A DNA stretch of 45,613 nt from an uncultured Bacteroides sp. (GTDB lineage: Bacteria; Bacteroidota; Bacteroidia; Bacteroidales; Bacteroidaceae): the NCBI GenBank assembly GCA_945833835.1, contig CAMAFR010000016.1:1-45613 (forward strand). The letters run 5' to 3'. Below, in pieces: positions 15,904-24,978 of this stretch. The notes under the pieces are model-generated. The model was not told the DNA's origin and did no database searches. It worked only from the letters and a program-made list of their open reading frames with translations. The number at the start of each line of letters is the position of its first letter. The stretch's first letter is position 1. The position numbers and the translations under genes are program-made.

Positions 15904-17094
15904 ATGGAAACATACAATTTTGACCGTATCATTGACCGGAAAGGTACCGACACCCTGAAATACGGAGTGCTGCAGGAACGCTATGGCCGTGAAGACCTGA
16001 CCCCGCTGTGGGTGGCCGACATGGACTTTGAGACTCCCTCCTTCATCACCGACGCCCTGCGCCGACGGTTAGAGCACTCGCTCTACGGATATACCGTCAT
16101 GCCCGACAACTATTGGCCTACCGTGGCGCAATGGATCAAGGAGCACCACGGATGGGAAGTGGACACCGACTGGATGACCTTCATCCCCGGCATCGTGAAG
16201 GGAATCGGCATGGCCCTCAATGTCTTTGTGGCCCCCGACGAGAAAGTCATCATCCAGCCCCCCGTCTACCACCCGTTCCGACTGACGCCGCTGGGCAACG
16301 GACGAGAGGTGGTCTACAACCCGCTCATCGAACAGGCTGACGGCAGCTACGCCATGGACTTCGACCAGCTGGAACAGGTGGCCGACGAGAAATGCCGCCT
16401 GCTGATACTGAGCAACCCGCACAATCCGGCGGGCATCACCTGGGACCGCGAGACGCTCGTACGGCTGGCCGAGTTCTGCCACCGCCGGCACATCCTGGTC
16501 ATCTCTGACGAAATACATTGCGACATGACCCTGTGGGACAACCGGCACATCCCGTTCGCCTCTGTCTCGGACGAGGCCGCGCAAAACAGCATCACCTTCG
16601 GGGCTCCCTCGAAGACGTTCAACATTGCCGGTATCGTCAGCTCGTATGCCATCGTGCCCAACGAGGAGATACGCCACCGCTTCTACACCTGGCTCACGGC
16701 CAACGAACTGAACGAGCCTACCCTGTTCTCGCCCATCGCCACCCTGGCGGCCTTCTCTCCCGAAGGGGAAGCGTGGCGGCAGGCCATGCTGCGCTACGTG
16801 GAAGGCAACATCGACTTCGTGGCAGACTACTGCCGGCGCGAGCTTCCGTCTGTACGTCCGCTGCGTCCGCAGGCCTCGTTCTTAGTATGGCTGAACTGCC
16901 GGGAGCTGGGGCTGGACCATGACGCACTGATCGACCTGTTCGTGAACCAGGCGCACCTGGCCTTGAACGACGGTGAAATCTTCGGCCAGGGCGGCCAAGG
17001 GTTCATGCGGCTGAACGTGGGCTGTCCGCGCGCCGTGCTGCAAAAGGCCCTGGCACAGCTCAAGGCCGCCATCGACCGCCTGAGAGACCGATAG
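15904..17094 (+). CDS. MalY/PatB-type PLP-dependent aminotransferase or cystathionine beta-lyase
   Basis: A 396-residue fold-type I PLP enzyme. It opens with FDRIIDRKGTDTLKYG and LTPLWVADMDFETP, the signature of the MalY/PatB branch. Other motifs are NPHNPAGITW, the DEIHCD pyridine-binding aspartate, the PLP lysine at about 237 in FGAPSKTFNIAG, and the distal arginine in MRLNVGCPRAVLQKAL. Members cleave cystathionine or cysteine to release homocysteine, sulfide, pyruvate and ammonia; some have aminotransferase or regulatory roles. Sequence alone does not tell which. Start set at 15904, 19 bases after the DUF4923 stop; an in-frame ATG at 15862 lies inside that gene. Confidence 0.85.
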   Translation: METYNFDRIIDRKGTDTLKYGVLQERYGREDLTPLWVADMDFETPSFITDALRRRLEHSLYGYTVMPDNYWPTVAQWIKEHHGWEVDTDWMTFIPGIVKGIGMALNVFVAPDEKVIIQPPVYHPFRLTPLGNGREVVYNPLIEQADGSYAMDFDQLEQVADEKCRLLILSNPHNPAGITWDRETLVRLAEFCHRRHILVISDEIHCDMTLWDNRHIPFASVSDEAAQNSITFGAPSKTFNIAGIVSSYAIVPNEEIRHRFYTWLTANELNEPTLFSPIATLAAFSPEGEAWRQAMLRYVEGNIDFVADYCRRELPSVRPLRPQASFLVWLNCRELGLDHDALIDLFVNQAHLALNDGEIFGQGGQGFMRLNVGCPRAVLQKALAQLKAAIDRLRDR

Positions 17095-17102
17095 GCCCTT
17101 CT

Positions 17103-17187
17103 GAACGGAGCGGAGCGTCCGGCCACTGTCACGGTGACGTGGTTTCCGCCTTCGGGCGGCGGGGAGGCGGGGTGCTCCGCTCCGTTC
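17103..17187. repeat. 14-bp inverted repeat enclosing two smaller hairpins
   Basis: GAACGGAGCGGAGC at 17103-17116 is the exact reverse complement of 17174-17187. Inside are GTCACGGTGAC and CCGCC-TTCG-GGCGG (17146-17159), the latter closed by a UUCG-type tetraloop. The whole could fold into a three-way junction in RNA or a cruciform in DNA. It sits just after the aminotransferase stop and 26 bases before the nuclease-helicase start, so it may end the first transcript. Confidence 0.7.
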
Positions 17188-17212
17188 CCTCATCTTATTT
17201 CATTCCTGATTC

Positions 17213-20200
17213 ATGTCCATCTCATCTGTCCCCTCCATCGAACTCCAGTCCTTCGACCTGTACCGGCAGGTGGAACACATCCACCGCCATCCGCAGGCCG
17301 CCCCCGAAAACATACGCGCCAAGTACATCCTGCTCTATAAAGTGCTGGAGCAGGCCTGCCACGAACTGACCGCCCAGGCCTCCTTCGCCTTCGCCAACCT
17401 GTTCTCACGCCTCGACTACGTGTGCAGGCAACGGCGCATGAACCCTTCGGACAAATATGCCATACAGACCATGCGGCGCAACTGCCATGCCGCCATGGGC
17501 GACCGTTTCCAGCCGGTAATGGAAGAATACCGGTATGACCTGCGCGCCCTCGTGCGGTTCATCTCCTTGGCCTTCGGCGAGGACATTCCCGCAGGGCTCG
17601 TCACCGAAATACCTCCGTCCAACCGTCCGTACAAAGGCAACCCGCATACCCGCCTGCCCTACCTACGGGTGTCGGTCAGCTCGTGGAACGACACGGAGAT
17701 CTTCGCTTCGACCGACAGCGAGGAGGAGCCGTTCATCATCATCAACTACGTGCAAGGAGGCTACCAGGAAGACCTGGCCTACCTGAAAGACCTGCTGCAG
17801 GAGCACATGCAGCTCAACCTGCTGGACGTGCACATTGATGAGAACAACCGCTACCTCCCCCGACTGGTGGTGGTACATCCCGACTACCTGATTGACATCA
17901 GTACGCTGGCCAGCTGCTTCCGTGAATACGGACACCACCCGCTGAACTATTTCATGAACAAGATAAAGCCGCGGGCCAACACGCACCACATCCTGCTGGG
18001 AAACCTGGCGAGCCAGTTCCTGGACGACTATGTGAACGAACGGCCCGCCGAGCCGGTCAGCTATGCCCGCACGCTGAAGAAATTCTTCTCGACAGCCGCG
18101 CTGGACTTCTGCACCTGCACCCTCCCGCAGGACTTCCACCGGCAGGCGCAGGCGCAGATGATGAACATACGCGCCGTGGTGCAGGACAAGCTGCCGCACG
18201 GCATCGCCGGGTTCGACCGCCACCACACGCTGCTGGAGGCCTCTTTCATCTGCGAGAAACTGGGCATACAGGGACGTGTGGACATGCTGCAAAAGGATTT
18301 CAGCGTCCTGATAGAACAGAAATCGGGCAAGCGCGACGAGTACAACCGGCGGCACAAGGAAGACCACTACCTGCAGATGATGCTGTATCAGGGGGTGCTG
18401 ATGTACAACTTCGGCCAGACGGCCGACCAGCTGCAAAGTTTCCTGCTCTACTCCAAGTACCCGGACGGACTGCTGGCCGAGCACTTCTCGGAAAGCCTCT
18501 TCAGGGAGTGCATCCGCCTGCGCAACCTGATCGTGGCGCAGGAGATGGCTTTCGGCGAAGGGGACATCGCCCGCGTGACGGAGGAGCTCACTACCGACCT
18601 GCTGAACGAGCTCCAGGTGCACTCACGCCTCTGGACGGACTATCAGGAGCCCCAGCTGCAAGCGGCCATCGACACCCTGAAACGGTGTACGCCGCTGGAG
18701 AAAGCCTACTTCCAACGCTTCTTCACCTTCGTATCGAAAGAGCTGATACTCAGCAAGACCGGAGGGAGGACCGATGCCTCCTACGGCTTTGCGGCCCTGT
18801 GGAACCTGCCGCTGACGGAAAAGCTCGAAGCGGGGAACATCCTGACGGGACTGACGGTGAAGGAGAAAAGGAAAAGCGCGCCCGAACGCGGCTACGACCT
18901 GCTGCGGCTGGGCATCCCCCGACAGGAGGACGACTTCCTGCCCAACTTCCGGGTGGGCGACATCATCGTGTGCTATGCCTGCCAAGGACAGCCGGACGTG
19001 CGCAACCATGTGCTGATGAAGGGGACGGTGGTGGAACTGACCCCCGAGGAAATCACCGTGCGGCTGCGCAACGGCCAGCAGAACAAGGAAATCATCGGCG
19101 GCGGACAAGACCGGTTCTGCATAGAGCACGACGCTTCGGACCTGGGAGCCACCAGCTGCTTCAAGGGATTGTACGCCTTCCTCTCGGCCCGCCCCGAACG
19201 GAAGGCCCTGCTGCTCGGCACCCAGCAGCCCACCTACGACCCTACCCGCACGCCCAACGGCAGCTACGGGCGGTTCGACGGACTGATAAGAAAGGTGAAG
19301 CAGAGCAACGACTATTTCCTGCTGGTGGGCCCGCCGGGCACCGGCAAGACCTCGTGCGCCCTGCGCCACATCGTGGAGGAGGCCCTGACAGATGCCGACA
19401 CCTCCATCCTGCTCCTTTCGTACACCAACCGGGCCGTAGACGAAATCTGCCAGATGCTGGTCCAATCGGGCATCGCCGCCACCCACCCGTTCCTGCGCCT
19501 GGGCAACGAAACGGCCTGCGACAAACGCTTCGTGCCCTACTTGCTCGGCAACTGTCTGGCAGACTGCCCAAAGCTGGAGGACATCCAACGCCGCATCCGC
19601 TCGACACGCCTCTTCGTGGGCACGGCCACCGCCCTCAACAACCGGCTGAACCTGTTCAGCCTGAAACATTTCGCACTGGCCATCGTGGACGAGGCCTCGC
19701 AACTGCTGGAACCCGACCTGACCGGCATCCTGGCGGCTGCCCACGACCAGCGCAGTGCCATCGACAAATTCATCCTGATAGGCGACTACAAGCAGCTGCC
19801 GGCCATCGTGCAGCAAAGCGAGACAGAAGCCGGCGTGGCCGACCCCTTGCTCCGCCACATCGGTCTGGAAGACTGCCGGAGCTCGCTCTTCGAGCGGCTG
19901 TACCGGCGCAGCGACGATCGTTTCAAAAGCATCCTCCACAAGCAGGGACGTATGCACCCGGCACTGGCCGACTTCCCCAACCATGCCTTCTACTACCACG
20001 AACGGCTGGAGCCGGTCCCCCTGCCTCACCAGGAAGAGCACACGCCCTACCTCAACGCCCCGGTTCCCGAAGATGCCATCGACCGGCTGCTGACCAGCCG
20101 ACGCATGATCTTCATCCCAGCAGAGACTCCCGAAGAGCCCTGCCTGTCCGACAAAGCCAACACGAACGAGGCACGCATCGTGGCCCTCCTGCTGCAACAC

Positions 20201-21496
20201 ATCCACCGGCTGACCGCCGACTCATTCGACGCACACACCACGGTAGGTGTCATCGTGCCCTACCGGAACCAGATAGCCATGATACGCCATGCCATTGCCG
20301 CCCTCGACATTCCAGACCTGGCAGACATCTCCATCGACACCGTCGAACGGTATCAGGGCAGCCAGCGCGATGTCATCATCTATTCGTTCACCATCCGCCA
20401 CCTGAGCCAACTGAATTTCCTGACGGCCAACACTTTCAAGGAAGGCGAATTTCTGATTGACCGGAAACTGAACGTGGCGCTGACCCGCGCACGAAAACAG
20501 CTGCTCATCACCGGCAACCCCTCGGTGCTGGGAGCCGGACTGACCTTCTATAAACTGATGGCGTACATCCGCCAGCACAACGGCTACATCGCCGCCACCT
20601 GCGCCGACTTCTGCAACGGACGGTGGGAGATACCTGACTATGACCAGCAATGGGACCTGCAACCCGACATCTACCCACTGGGGGACGCATTCAGAGCAGC
20701 GTTCGACCGGCGGATACAACGGCCTGCGGGACGGACCGACGACACCCTGAACCGGGAACTGACCGACTACGGACGCCACGACTTCCTGACGGGCGAGACC
20801 GCCGTCTGCCCGCCGGCGGAACGCCTCCAGCTCTACTGTTTCTATTATATGCGGAAGCAGTACTGCGCCGCCAAGGCCCTGCTGGAAACCAACGGGCACT
20901 GGCTGTTGCCCACCCTCCGGCAGACGAGCGGGCGCGTCATCTTCTGCGACCTCTCCTACGAATGCGGCGCTTCGGGACTGGCCTTTGCCGACGTGTGCCG
21001 CCCTTTTCCGACCCTGGAGCTCCATTACATCGGCATCTGCCCTACCGCAGAGATGGAACAGCTGACGCAGGACTTCTGGCAGGACGAGGCCTACCACACC
21101 GTGACCTGCCACTGTTATGCGCACCTGAACCAGATTCCCGACCGGTTCTGGACCTCGCACGCCCACCTGACGGACCTGGTGCTCTTCAACGTGTCCAACC
21201 GCTTTGACCGCACGGATCCCTCCAGCGCCCGCCAACTGGCCGCCGACATCAACCGCTTAGTGCGGCACCTGCCCCACCACCGCTATGCGGTCCTGTTCAG
21301 GGACGACAGTGGTCCGCTCTGCCACCTCCACTCGTATGAGGCCTTCTGCCACCACCTGGACCCAATGTTGCAACCCCTGCATCCGCAGATGCCCCGCCAG
21401 GAAGTATTCTACTACCGAGAACCAACGCCGACAAAAGCGCCCGATACGGAACCCTTCGTCTACGAAATCAGGTGCAACCACCACACCGGTATATAA
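17213..21496 (+). CDS. Dna2-like fusion of PD-(D/E)XK nuclease and superfamily 1 helicase
   Basis: A 1427-residue DNA repair or replication enzyme. The nuclease core lies near 345-400: GRVDML with Asp357, IEQKSGK with Glu368 and Lys370, then HYLQMMLYQGVLMYNFG. This is the Cas4/AddB/Dna2 arrangement. An OB-like region near 570-640 precedes the helicase: Walker A VGPPGTGKTS (Lys712), SYTNRAVDEI, Walker B IVDEASQ (Asp826, Glu827), GDYKQLPAI (about 857), YQGSQRDVIIYS and VALTRARKQL (about 1088-1096). The order and motifs match DNA2/NAM7-type helicases. The last roughly 300 residues after the helicase are cysteine- and histidine-containing and not recognised. The ATG at 17213 gives the whole protein; little space remains upstream. 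Confidence 0.85.
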   Translation: MSISSVPSIELQSFDLYRQVEHIHRHPQAAPENIRAKYILLYKVLEQACHELTAQASFAFANLFSRLDYVCRQRRMNPSDKYAIQTMRRNCHAAMGDRFQPVMEEYRYDLRALVRFISLAFGEDIPAGLVTEIPPSNRPYKGNPHTRLPYLRVSVSSWNDTEIFASTDSEEEPFIIINYVQGGYQEDLAYLKDLLQEHMQLNLLDVHIDENNRYLPRLVVVHPDYLIDISTLASCFREYGHHPLNYFMNKIKPRANTHHILLGNLASQFLDDYVNERPAEPVSYARTLKKFFSTAALDFCTCTLPQDFHRQAQAQMMNIRAVVQDKLPHGIAGFDRHHTLLEASFICEKLGIQGRVDMLQKDFSVLIEQKSGKRDEYNRRHKEDHYLQMMLYQGVLMYNFGQTADQLQSFLLYSKYPDGLLAEHFSESLFRECIRLRNLIVAQEMAFGEGDIARVTEELTTDLLNELQVHSRLWTDYQEPQLQAAIDTLKRCTPLEKAYFQRFFTFVSKELILSKTGGRTDASYGFAALWNLPLTEKLEAGNILTGLTVKEKRKSAPERGYDLLRLGIPRQEDDFLPNFRVGDIIVCYACQGQPDVRNHVLMKGTVVELTPEEITVRLRNGQQNKEIIGGGQDRFCIEHDASDLGATSCFKGLYAFLSARPERKALLLGTQQPTYDPTRTPNGSYGRFDGLIRKVKQSNDYFLLVGPPGTGKTSCALRHIVEEALTDADTSILLLSYTNRAVDEICQMLVQSGIAATHPFLRLGNETACDKRFVPYLLGNCLADCPKLEDIQRRIRSTRLFVGTATALNNRLNLFSLKHFALAIVDEASQLLEPDLTGILAAAHDQRSAIDKFILIGDYKQLPAIVQQSETEAGVADPLLRHIGLEDCRSSLFERLYRRSDDRFKSILHKQGRMHPALADFPNHAFYYHERLEPVPLPHQEEHTPYLNAPVPEDAIDRLLTSRRMIFIPAETPEEPCLSDKANTNEARIVALLLQHIHRLTADSFDAHTTVGVIVPYRNQIAMIRHAIAALDIPDLADISIDTVERYQGSQRDVIIYSFTIRHLSQLNFLTANTFKEGEFLIDRKLNVALTRARKQLLITGNPSVLGAGLTFYKLMAYIRQHNGYIAATCADFCNGRWEIPDYDQQWDLQPDIYPLGDAFRAAFDRRIQRPAGRTDDTLNRELTDYGRHDFLTGETAVCPPAERLQLYCFYYMRKQYCAAKALLETNGHWLLPTLRQTSGRVIFCDLSYECGASGLAFADVCRPFPTLELHYIGICPTAEMEQLTQDFWQDEAYHTVTCHCYAHLNQIPDRFWTSHAHLTDLVLFNVSNRFDRTDPSSARQLAADINRLVRHLPHHRYAVLFRDDSGPLCHLHSYEAFCHHLDPMLQPLHPQMPRQEVFYYREPTPTKAPDTEPFVYEIRCNHHTGI

Positions 21497-21501
21497 TAGA
21501 A

Positions 21502-21531
21502 GTAGCCCTTCGACTCACGTCGAAGGGCTAC
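21502..21531 (+). terminator. Perfect 13-bp hairpin after the nuclease-helicase gene
   Basis: GTAGCCCTTCGAC, loop TCAC, GTCGAAGGGCTAC, starting six bases after the stop codon. No T run follows, so it may act as a message-stabilising end or a factor-assisted terminator. Bases 21535-21717 after it show no gene. Confidence 0.6.
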
Positions 21532-21717
21532 CACAACACAAACACAAAATAAAACACGACAAAACTACTATGCAATATACGCCTTACCGAGGGCTCGTCT
21601 GCCCATCAGTGGATGCACCAGATATTCACATACATGATAGCACTTTGAGGCGTCTGCACTTTAATAACGTTTATAGAACTAGAATTGTTCAGTATTTCTT
21701 GTTCTTTATTCTAAAAA

Positions 21718-22752
21718 TTATTGAACTCCTGTCTCACGCAAATGTAACTGCCACTTCCAAGCGGAACGCAGGGTATCCTCAATCGGGGTATCTGCCTTCC
21801 AGCCCAACTCATTGTTGGCAAACGATGGGTCGGCCCACACCTGCTCGATGTCACCGGCACGACGGCCTGTAATCTGATAATTCAGCTTCACACCGGTAGC
21901 GCTTTCGAAAGCATGAATCAATTCGAGCACTGACAATCCGCGGCCCGTACCGATATTGAACACTTCCACCTTCTCTTTCTGCTTGTCCTGCAAAATGCGC
22001 TCCATGGCCACCACGTGTGCCTTGGCCAAATCGACCACATAGATGTAGTCGCGGATGCAAGAGCCGTCGGGTGTATTATAGTCATCGCCAAACACGCTCA
22101 GCTTCTCACGGATGCCGATGGCCGTCTGGGTCAGGAAAGGAATCAGGTTCTGTGGCACGCCGTTGGGCAGCTCACCGATCAGGGCCGTAGGATGTGCGCC
22201 AATCGGATTGAAGTAGCGCAGCAGGATGGCCTGGATGGGCGAACCCGAAGCGACCGTGTCGCGCACGATTTCCTCGTTGATCTGCTTGGTGTTGCCATAC
22301 GGCGACTCGGCTTTCTTGATGGGAGCCTGCTCGGTCACCGGCAAGATATCCGGCTGGCCATACACTGTGCAAGAAGAAGAGAAGATGATGCCTTTCACGC
22401 CATGCTTGGGCATCAGCTCCAATATATTAATCAATGAAACAAGATTGTTGCGGTAGTACATCAAAGGCTTCTGTACCGATTCACCCACAGCCTTGCTGGC
22501 TGCAAAGTGGATGATGCCTTGAATACCGGGATATTTTGCAAACACCGCATCCATTGCCGCATAATCACAGCAATCCACTTCCTCAAAGGCCGGACGGATG
22601 CCCGTAATCTGCTCAATGTGATCCACCGCATCGGCTTTTGAGTTGGACAAGTTATCAACGATAACCACTTCGTATCCACTGTTCTGCAGTTCCACCACCG
22701 TATGCGAACCGATGAACCCTGTACCGCCTGTTACCAATATTCTTTGTTTCAT
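21718..22752 (-). CDS. galE: UDP-glucose 4-epimerase
   Basis: A 344-residue extended SDR enzyme that interconverts UDP-glucose and UDP-galactose, feeding galactose use and polysaccharide synthesis. The NAD loop GGTGFIGSH is at 9-17. The catalytic set is SSSCTVYG (125-132) with Tyr152 and Lys156 in SPYGNTK. RYFNPIGAHPTALIGE and DYIYVVDLAKAHVVAM are typical GalE segments. Length matches the family. It has its own promoter and is separated from the upstream rnf operon by a strong terminator, so it is a separate unit. Confidence 0.95.
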   Translation of the reverse strand: MKQRILVTGGTGFIGSHTVVELQNSGYEVVIVDNLSNSKADAVDHIEQITGIRPAFEEVDCCDYAAMDAVFAKYPGIQGIIHFAASKAVGESVQKPLMYYRNNLVSLINILELMPKHGVKGIIFSSSCTVYGQPDILPVTEQAPIKKAESPYGNTKQINEEIVRDTVASGSPIQAILLRYFNPIGAHPTALIGELPNGVPQNLIPFLTQTAIGIREKLSVFGDDYNTPDGSCIRDYIYVVDLAKAHVVAMERILQDKQKEKVEVFNIGTGRGLSVLELIHAFESATGVKLNYQITGRRAGDIEQVWADPSFANNELGWKADTPIEDTLRSAWKWQLHLRETGVQ

Positions 22753-22801
22753 AATATAACTATTTAATGTGTCATGAAAGGCTGTTTTGGCTTTCCGGCA
22801 A

Positions 22802-22831
22802 CAAAATTAGCAAGAATTCTTAAATTAGCAA
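22802..22831 (-). promoter_or_regulatory. Promoter of galE
   Basis: Read on the minus strand: TTG at 22831-22829 and TAATTTTG at 22809-22802, 19 bases apart, a full match to the Bacteroidota promoter. Start of transcription would be near 22795, about 43 bases before the ATG. Confidence 0.7.
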
Positions 22832-22884
22832 CAGGAATTCCCATTTATTTTTCGCACCTCCGCCATATCGTACCCGCCAGACAG

Positions 22885-22916
22885 AAAAAGGCGGATGGAC
22901 ACCCTGTCCACCCGCC
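22885..22916 (-). terminator. Intrinsic terminator of the rnf operon
   Basis: On the minus strand a 12-bp stem (GGCGGGTGGACA, loop GGG, TGTCCATCCGCC, with one G-U pair) is followed directly by five T. It lies between the rnfA stop and the galE promoter. Confidence 0.85.
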
Positions 22917-22944
22917 CCGAAACGGTTTGTCTCGACCCGTAGTA

Positions 22945-23547
22945 TCAGTTCAACCCGAATACGGCCGCAAGACCTTTGTCCACACCCGAAAAGCCCATGA
23001 AGGCCATGGCCAGCAGGCCGGCGGTGACCAAGGCGATGGACATGCCTTCCATGCCCTTCGGCACCTTGACCAGGCTCAACTGCTCGCGGATGCCTGCAAA
23101 CAGAATCAAGGCCAACGCAAAGCCCAAAGCCGTAGAGAAGGCGTAAACCACGCCCGTGAACAAATCATAATCTTTCTGGATGACCAGAATGGCCACACCC
23201 AGAATACAGCAGTTCGTCGTGATCAGCGGCAAGAACACGCCCAAGGCCTGATACAGTGCCGGAGAAACCTTCTTGAGGACAATCTCCACTAACTGCACCA
23301 AGGCGGCAATGACCAGGATGAAGGCGATGGTCTGCAAATACTCCAAGCCGAAAGCATCCAGCAGGAACTTCTGGATGATGTAAGTCACGATAGTGGCCAG
23401 CGTCAAGACGAAAGCCACGGCAGCTCCCATACCCATAGCGGTATCGACCTTCTTGGAAACGCCCAGGAACGGACAGATACCGAGGAATTGTGAAAACACG
23501 ACGTTGTTCACAAAAATGGCGGTGATAAATATCAGTATATATTCCAT
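22945..23547 (-). CDS. rnfA: Rnf electron transport complex subunit A
   Basis: A 200-residue integral membrane subunit of the Rnf complex, which couples electron flow between ferredoxin and NAD to Na+ or H+ movement across the inner membrane. Six helices are evident. The hallmark NNVVFSQFLGICPFLGVSKK near the N-terminus, and its inverted counterpart TNCCILGVAILVIQKDYD, carry the paired cysteines (Cys25 and the CC in the centre) that hold the membrane [2Fe-2S] cluster with RnfE. It is the last gene of the operon, 21 bases after rnfE, and is followed by the terminator. Confidence 0.95.
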   Translation of the reverse strand: MEYILIFITAIFVNNVVFSQFLGICPFLGVSKKVDTAMGMGAAVAFVLTLATIVTYIIQKFLLDAFGLEYLQTIAFILVIAALVQLVEIVLKKVSPALYQALGVFLPLITTNCCILGVAILVIQKDYDLFTGVVYAFSTALGFALALILFAGIREQLSLVKVPKGMEGMSIALVTAGLLAMAFMGFSGVDKGLAAVFGLN

Positions 23548-23568
23548 ATCTTTCTTTAATTTTAGGAG

Positions 23569-24153
23569 TTATGCTTTACGCAGTTTATTGACAATGGCGA
23601 TGAGGTATCCCAAGGCAATGAACGCACCCGGAGCCAACACGAAGAGCAGCATGCCGTAGTCTTCGGAATAGAGGGTGACATTGAACAGCTTGCCGGTACC
23701 CAGCAACTCGCGGACACCACCCAGCAGCGTCAGGGCAATCGTAAAGCCCAGACCGATACCGATACCGTCAAAAATGGAGGGGATGGGACCGTTCTTGGCG
23801 GCAAAAGCCTCGGCACGACCCAAGATGATACAGTTCACCACAATCAACGGGATGAACAGACCCAAGGTAGCATACAAGTCGGGCACATAGGCCTGCATGA
23901 CCATCTGAAGAATCGTCACCAACGAGGCGATGACCACAATATAAGAAGGGATACGCACCATGTCGGGCACCAGTTTCTTGATGCAGGAAATGACAAAGTT
24001 AGAACAGATAAGCACTGCCATCGTGGCCAGACCCATCGACATACCGTTAATGGCACTGGAGGTGGTACCCAACGTAGGACACATACCCAACAAAAGAACG
24101 AAAGTAGGATTTTCCTTGACTATACCGTTCAGCAAAACTTTTAAGTTATTCAT
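23569..24153 (-). CDS. rnfE: Rnf electron transport complex subunit E
   Basis: A 194-residue membrane subunit, homologous to RnfA but inserted in the opposite sense. It begins MNNLKVLLNGIVKENPTFVL and contains LLGMCPTLGTTSSAINGMSM and LIVVNCIILGRAEAFAAKNG, which supply the other cysteines of the shared membrane cluster. Six hydrophobic segments are visible. It starts 18 bases after the rnfG stop, and a purine-rich GGAGGAACG precedes the ATG, one of the few clear ribosome sites here. Confidence 0.95.
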   Translation of the reverse strand: MNNLKVLLNGIVKENPTFVLLLGMCPTLGTTSSAINGMSMGLATMAVLICSNFVISCIKKLVPDMVRIPSYIVVIASLVTILQMVMQAYVPDLYATLGLFIPLIVVNCIILGRAEAFAAKNGPIPSIFDGIGIGLGFTIALTLLGGVRELLGTGKLFNVTLYSEDYGMLLFVLAPGAFIALGYLIAIVNKLRKA

Positions 24154-24171
24154 AAATCGTTCCTCCTTTCA

Positions 24172-24978
24172 TTAATTGTTTTCTGTGGTTTTCGCACGGC
24201 CGCAGGCTTCAGACGAGCCACAGGTGATGGGTGCCTCGGCCTGCTGACAGGCGTTTTTGCAGGAGGCCTGCTGGCAGGCACCCTCCTTGCAGGCACCGTT
24301 CCGACACGTTCCTTCCTTGCACTGGCCTTCTTTGCACTTCCCTTCTTGGCACTGGCCTTCTTTGCACTTCCCTTCTTGGCAGCAACCGGCCTGGGCCGAT
24401 GCCTTCGGAGTGGCCGACGAGGCTGCATCCATCGATGTGCCCGAATAAGCCTGGTAAGCCTGGTTCACGGCCTGCAGGAACGCACGACTGGTGATGGTCG
24501 ACGCTGTGATGGCATCCACCTCGCCACCGTCCTTGGACACGGCGAGTGCCTTCTCGGCAGGTTTCTTGCCGATAATGTCCCCCTTGGCCCCTTTCTGGAA
24601 CCATTCGCCGGCCTTGGCGCCCAAGCCCGGAGTCTCGGCGTGTTCCAACACACTGTAACCGGAGATGGCACCGTCTTCCGTGAAACCGACCAGCACCTTC
24701 AGCTTACCGCCGAACCCGTCGGTGGCAGCCTGCACGGCCACCCCCATGTTGGTGACATAGACGGTAGTGAACTCGTCGATACTGTTGGTAGAAGACACCT
24801 GCGGCATTTCGTCGGCATTGAGCACACTCCGAAGCGCATTGTTCAATGTCTCGGCCTTGATTTTCTCAATAGGGCCCGCAGTAATCTGGTTGACGTAGGC
24901 CAGAATGCCACCGGCAACCACAGAGATGACCGTCAGGACGATCACCATGTTCGCTAAAGATGATTCGAGCTTTTTCAT
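24172..24978 (-). CDS. rnfG: Rnf electron transport complex subunit G with cysteine-repeat tail
   Basis: A 268-residue flavoprotein of the Rnf complex. One N-terminal helix (about 9-29) anchors a periplasmic FMN-binding domain. Conserved parts are EHAETPGLGAKAGEWF (112-127) and DAITASTIT, in which Thr161 should carry covalent FMN added by ApbE. The usual protein ends near residue 185. Here a further tail follows (199-259) with 13 cysteines, mostly in five-residue steps of the form C-K/Q-E-G-x. The coding DNA shows matching 15- and 30-base repeats at about 24300-24390. The tail could bind metal or thiols, but no function is known to me. The start overlaps the rnfD stop by four bases. Confidence 0.93.
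   Translation of the reverse strand: MKKLESSLANMVIVLTVISVVAGGILAYVNQITAGPIEKIKAETLNNALRSVLNADEMPQVSSTNSIDEFTTVYVTNMGVAVQAATDGFGGKLKVLVGFTEDGAISGYSVLEHAETPGLGAKAGEWFQKGAKGDIIGKKPAEKALAVSKDGGEVDAITASTITSRAFLQAVNQAYQAYSGTSMDAASSATPKASAQAGCCQEGKCKEGQCQEGKCKEGQCKEGTCRNGACKEGACQQASCKNACQQAEAPITCGSSEACGRAKTTENN
24300..24390. repeat. Tandem coding repeat in the rnfG tail
   Basis: A 15-base unit encoding C-K-E-G-Q or C-Q-E-G-K alternates to give a 30-base period; TGGCCTTCTTTGCACTTCCC appears twice, 30 bases apart, on the plus strand. Such repeats can gain or lose units by slippage without breaking the frame. Confidence 0.8.

Noticed and set aside
18508..20460. Long open frames on both strands inside the nuclease-helicase gene
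   Set aside because: They overlap continuous nuclease and helicase motifs of the real gene and encode Arg/Pro/Gly-rich nonsense.
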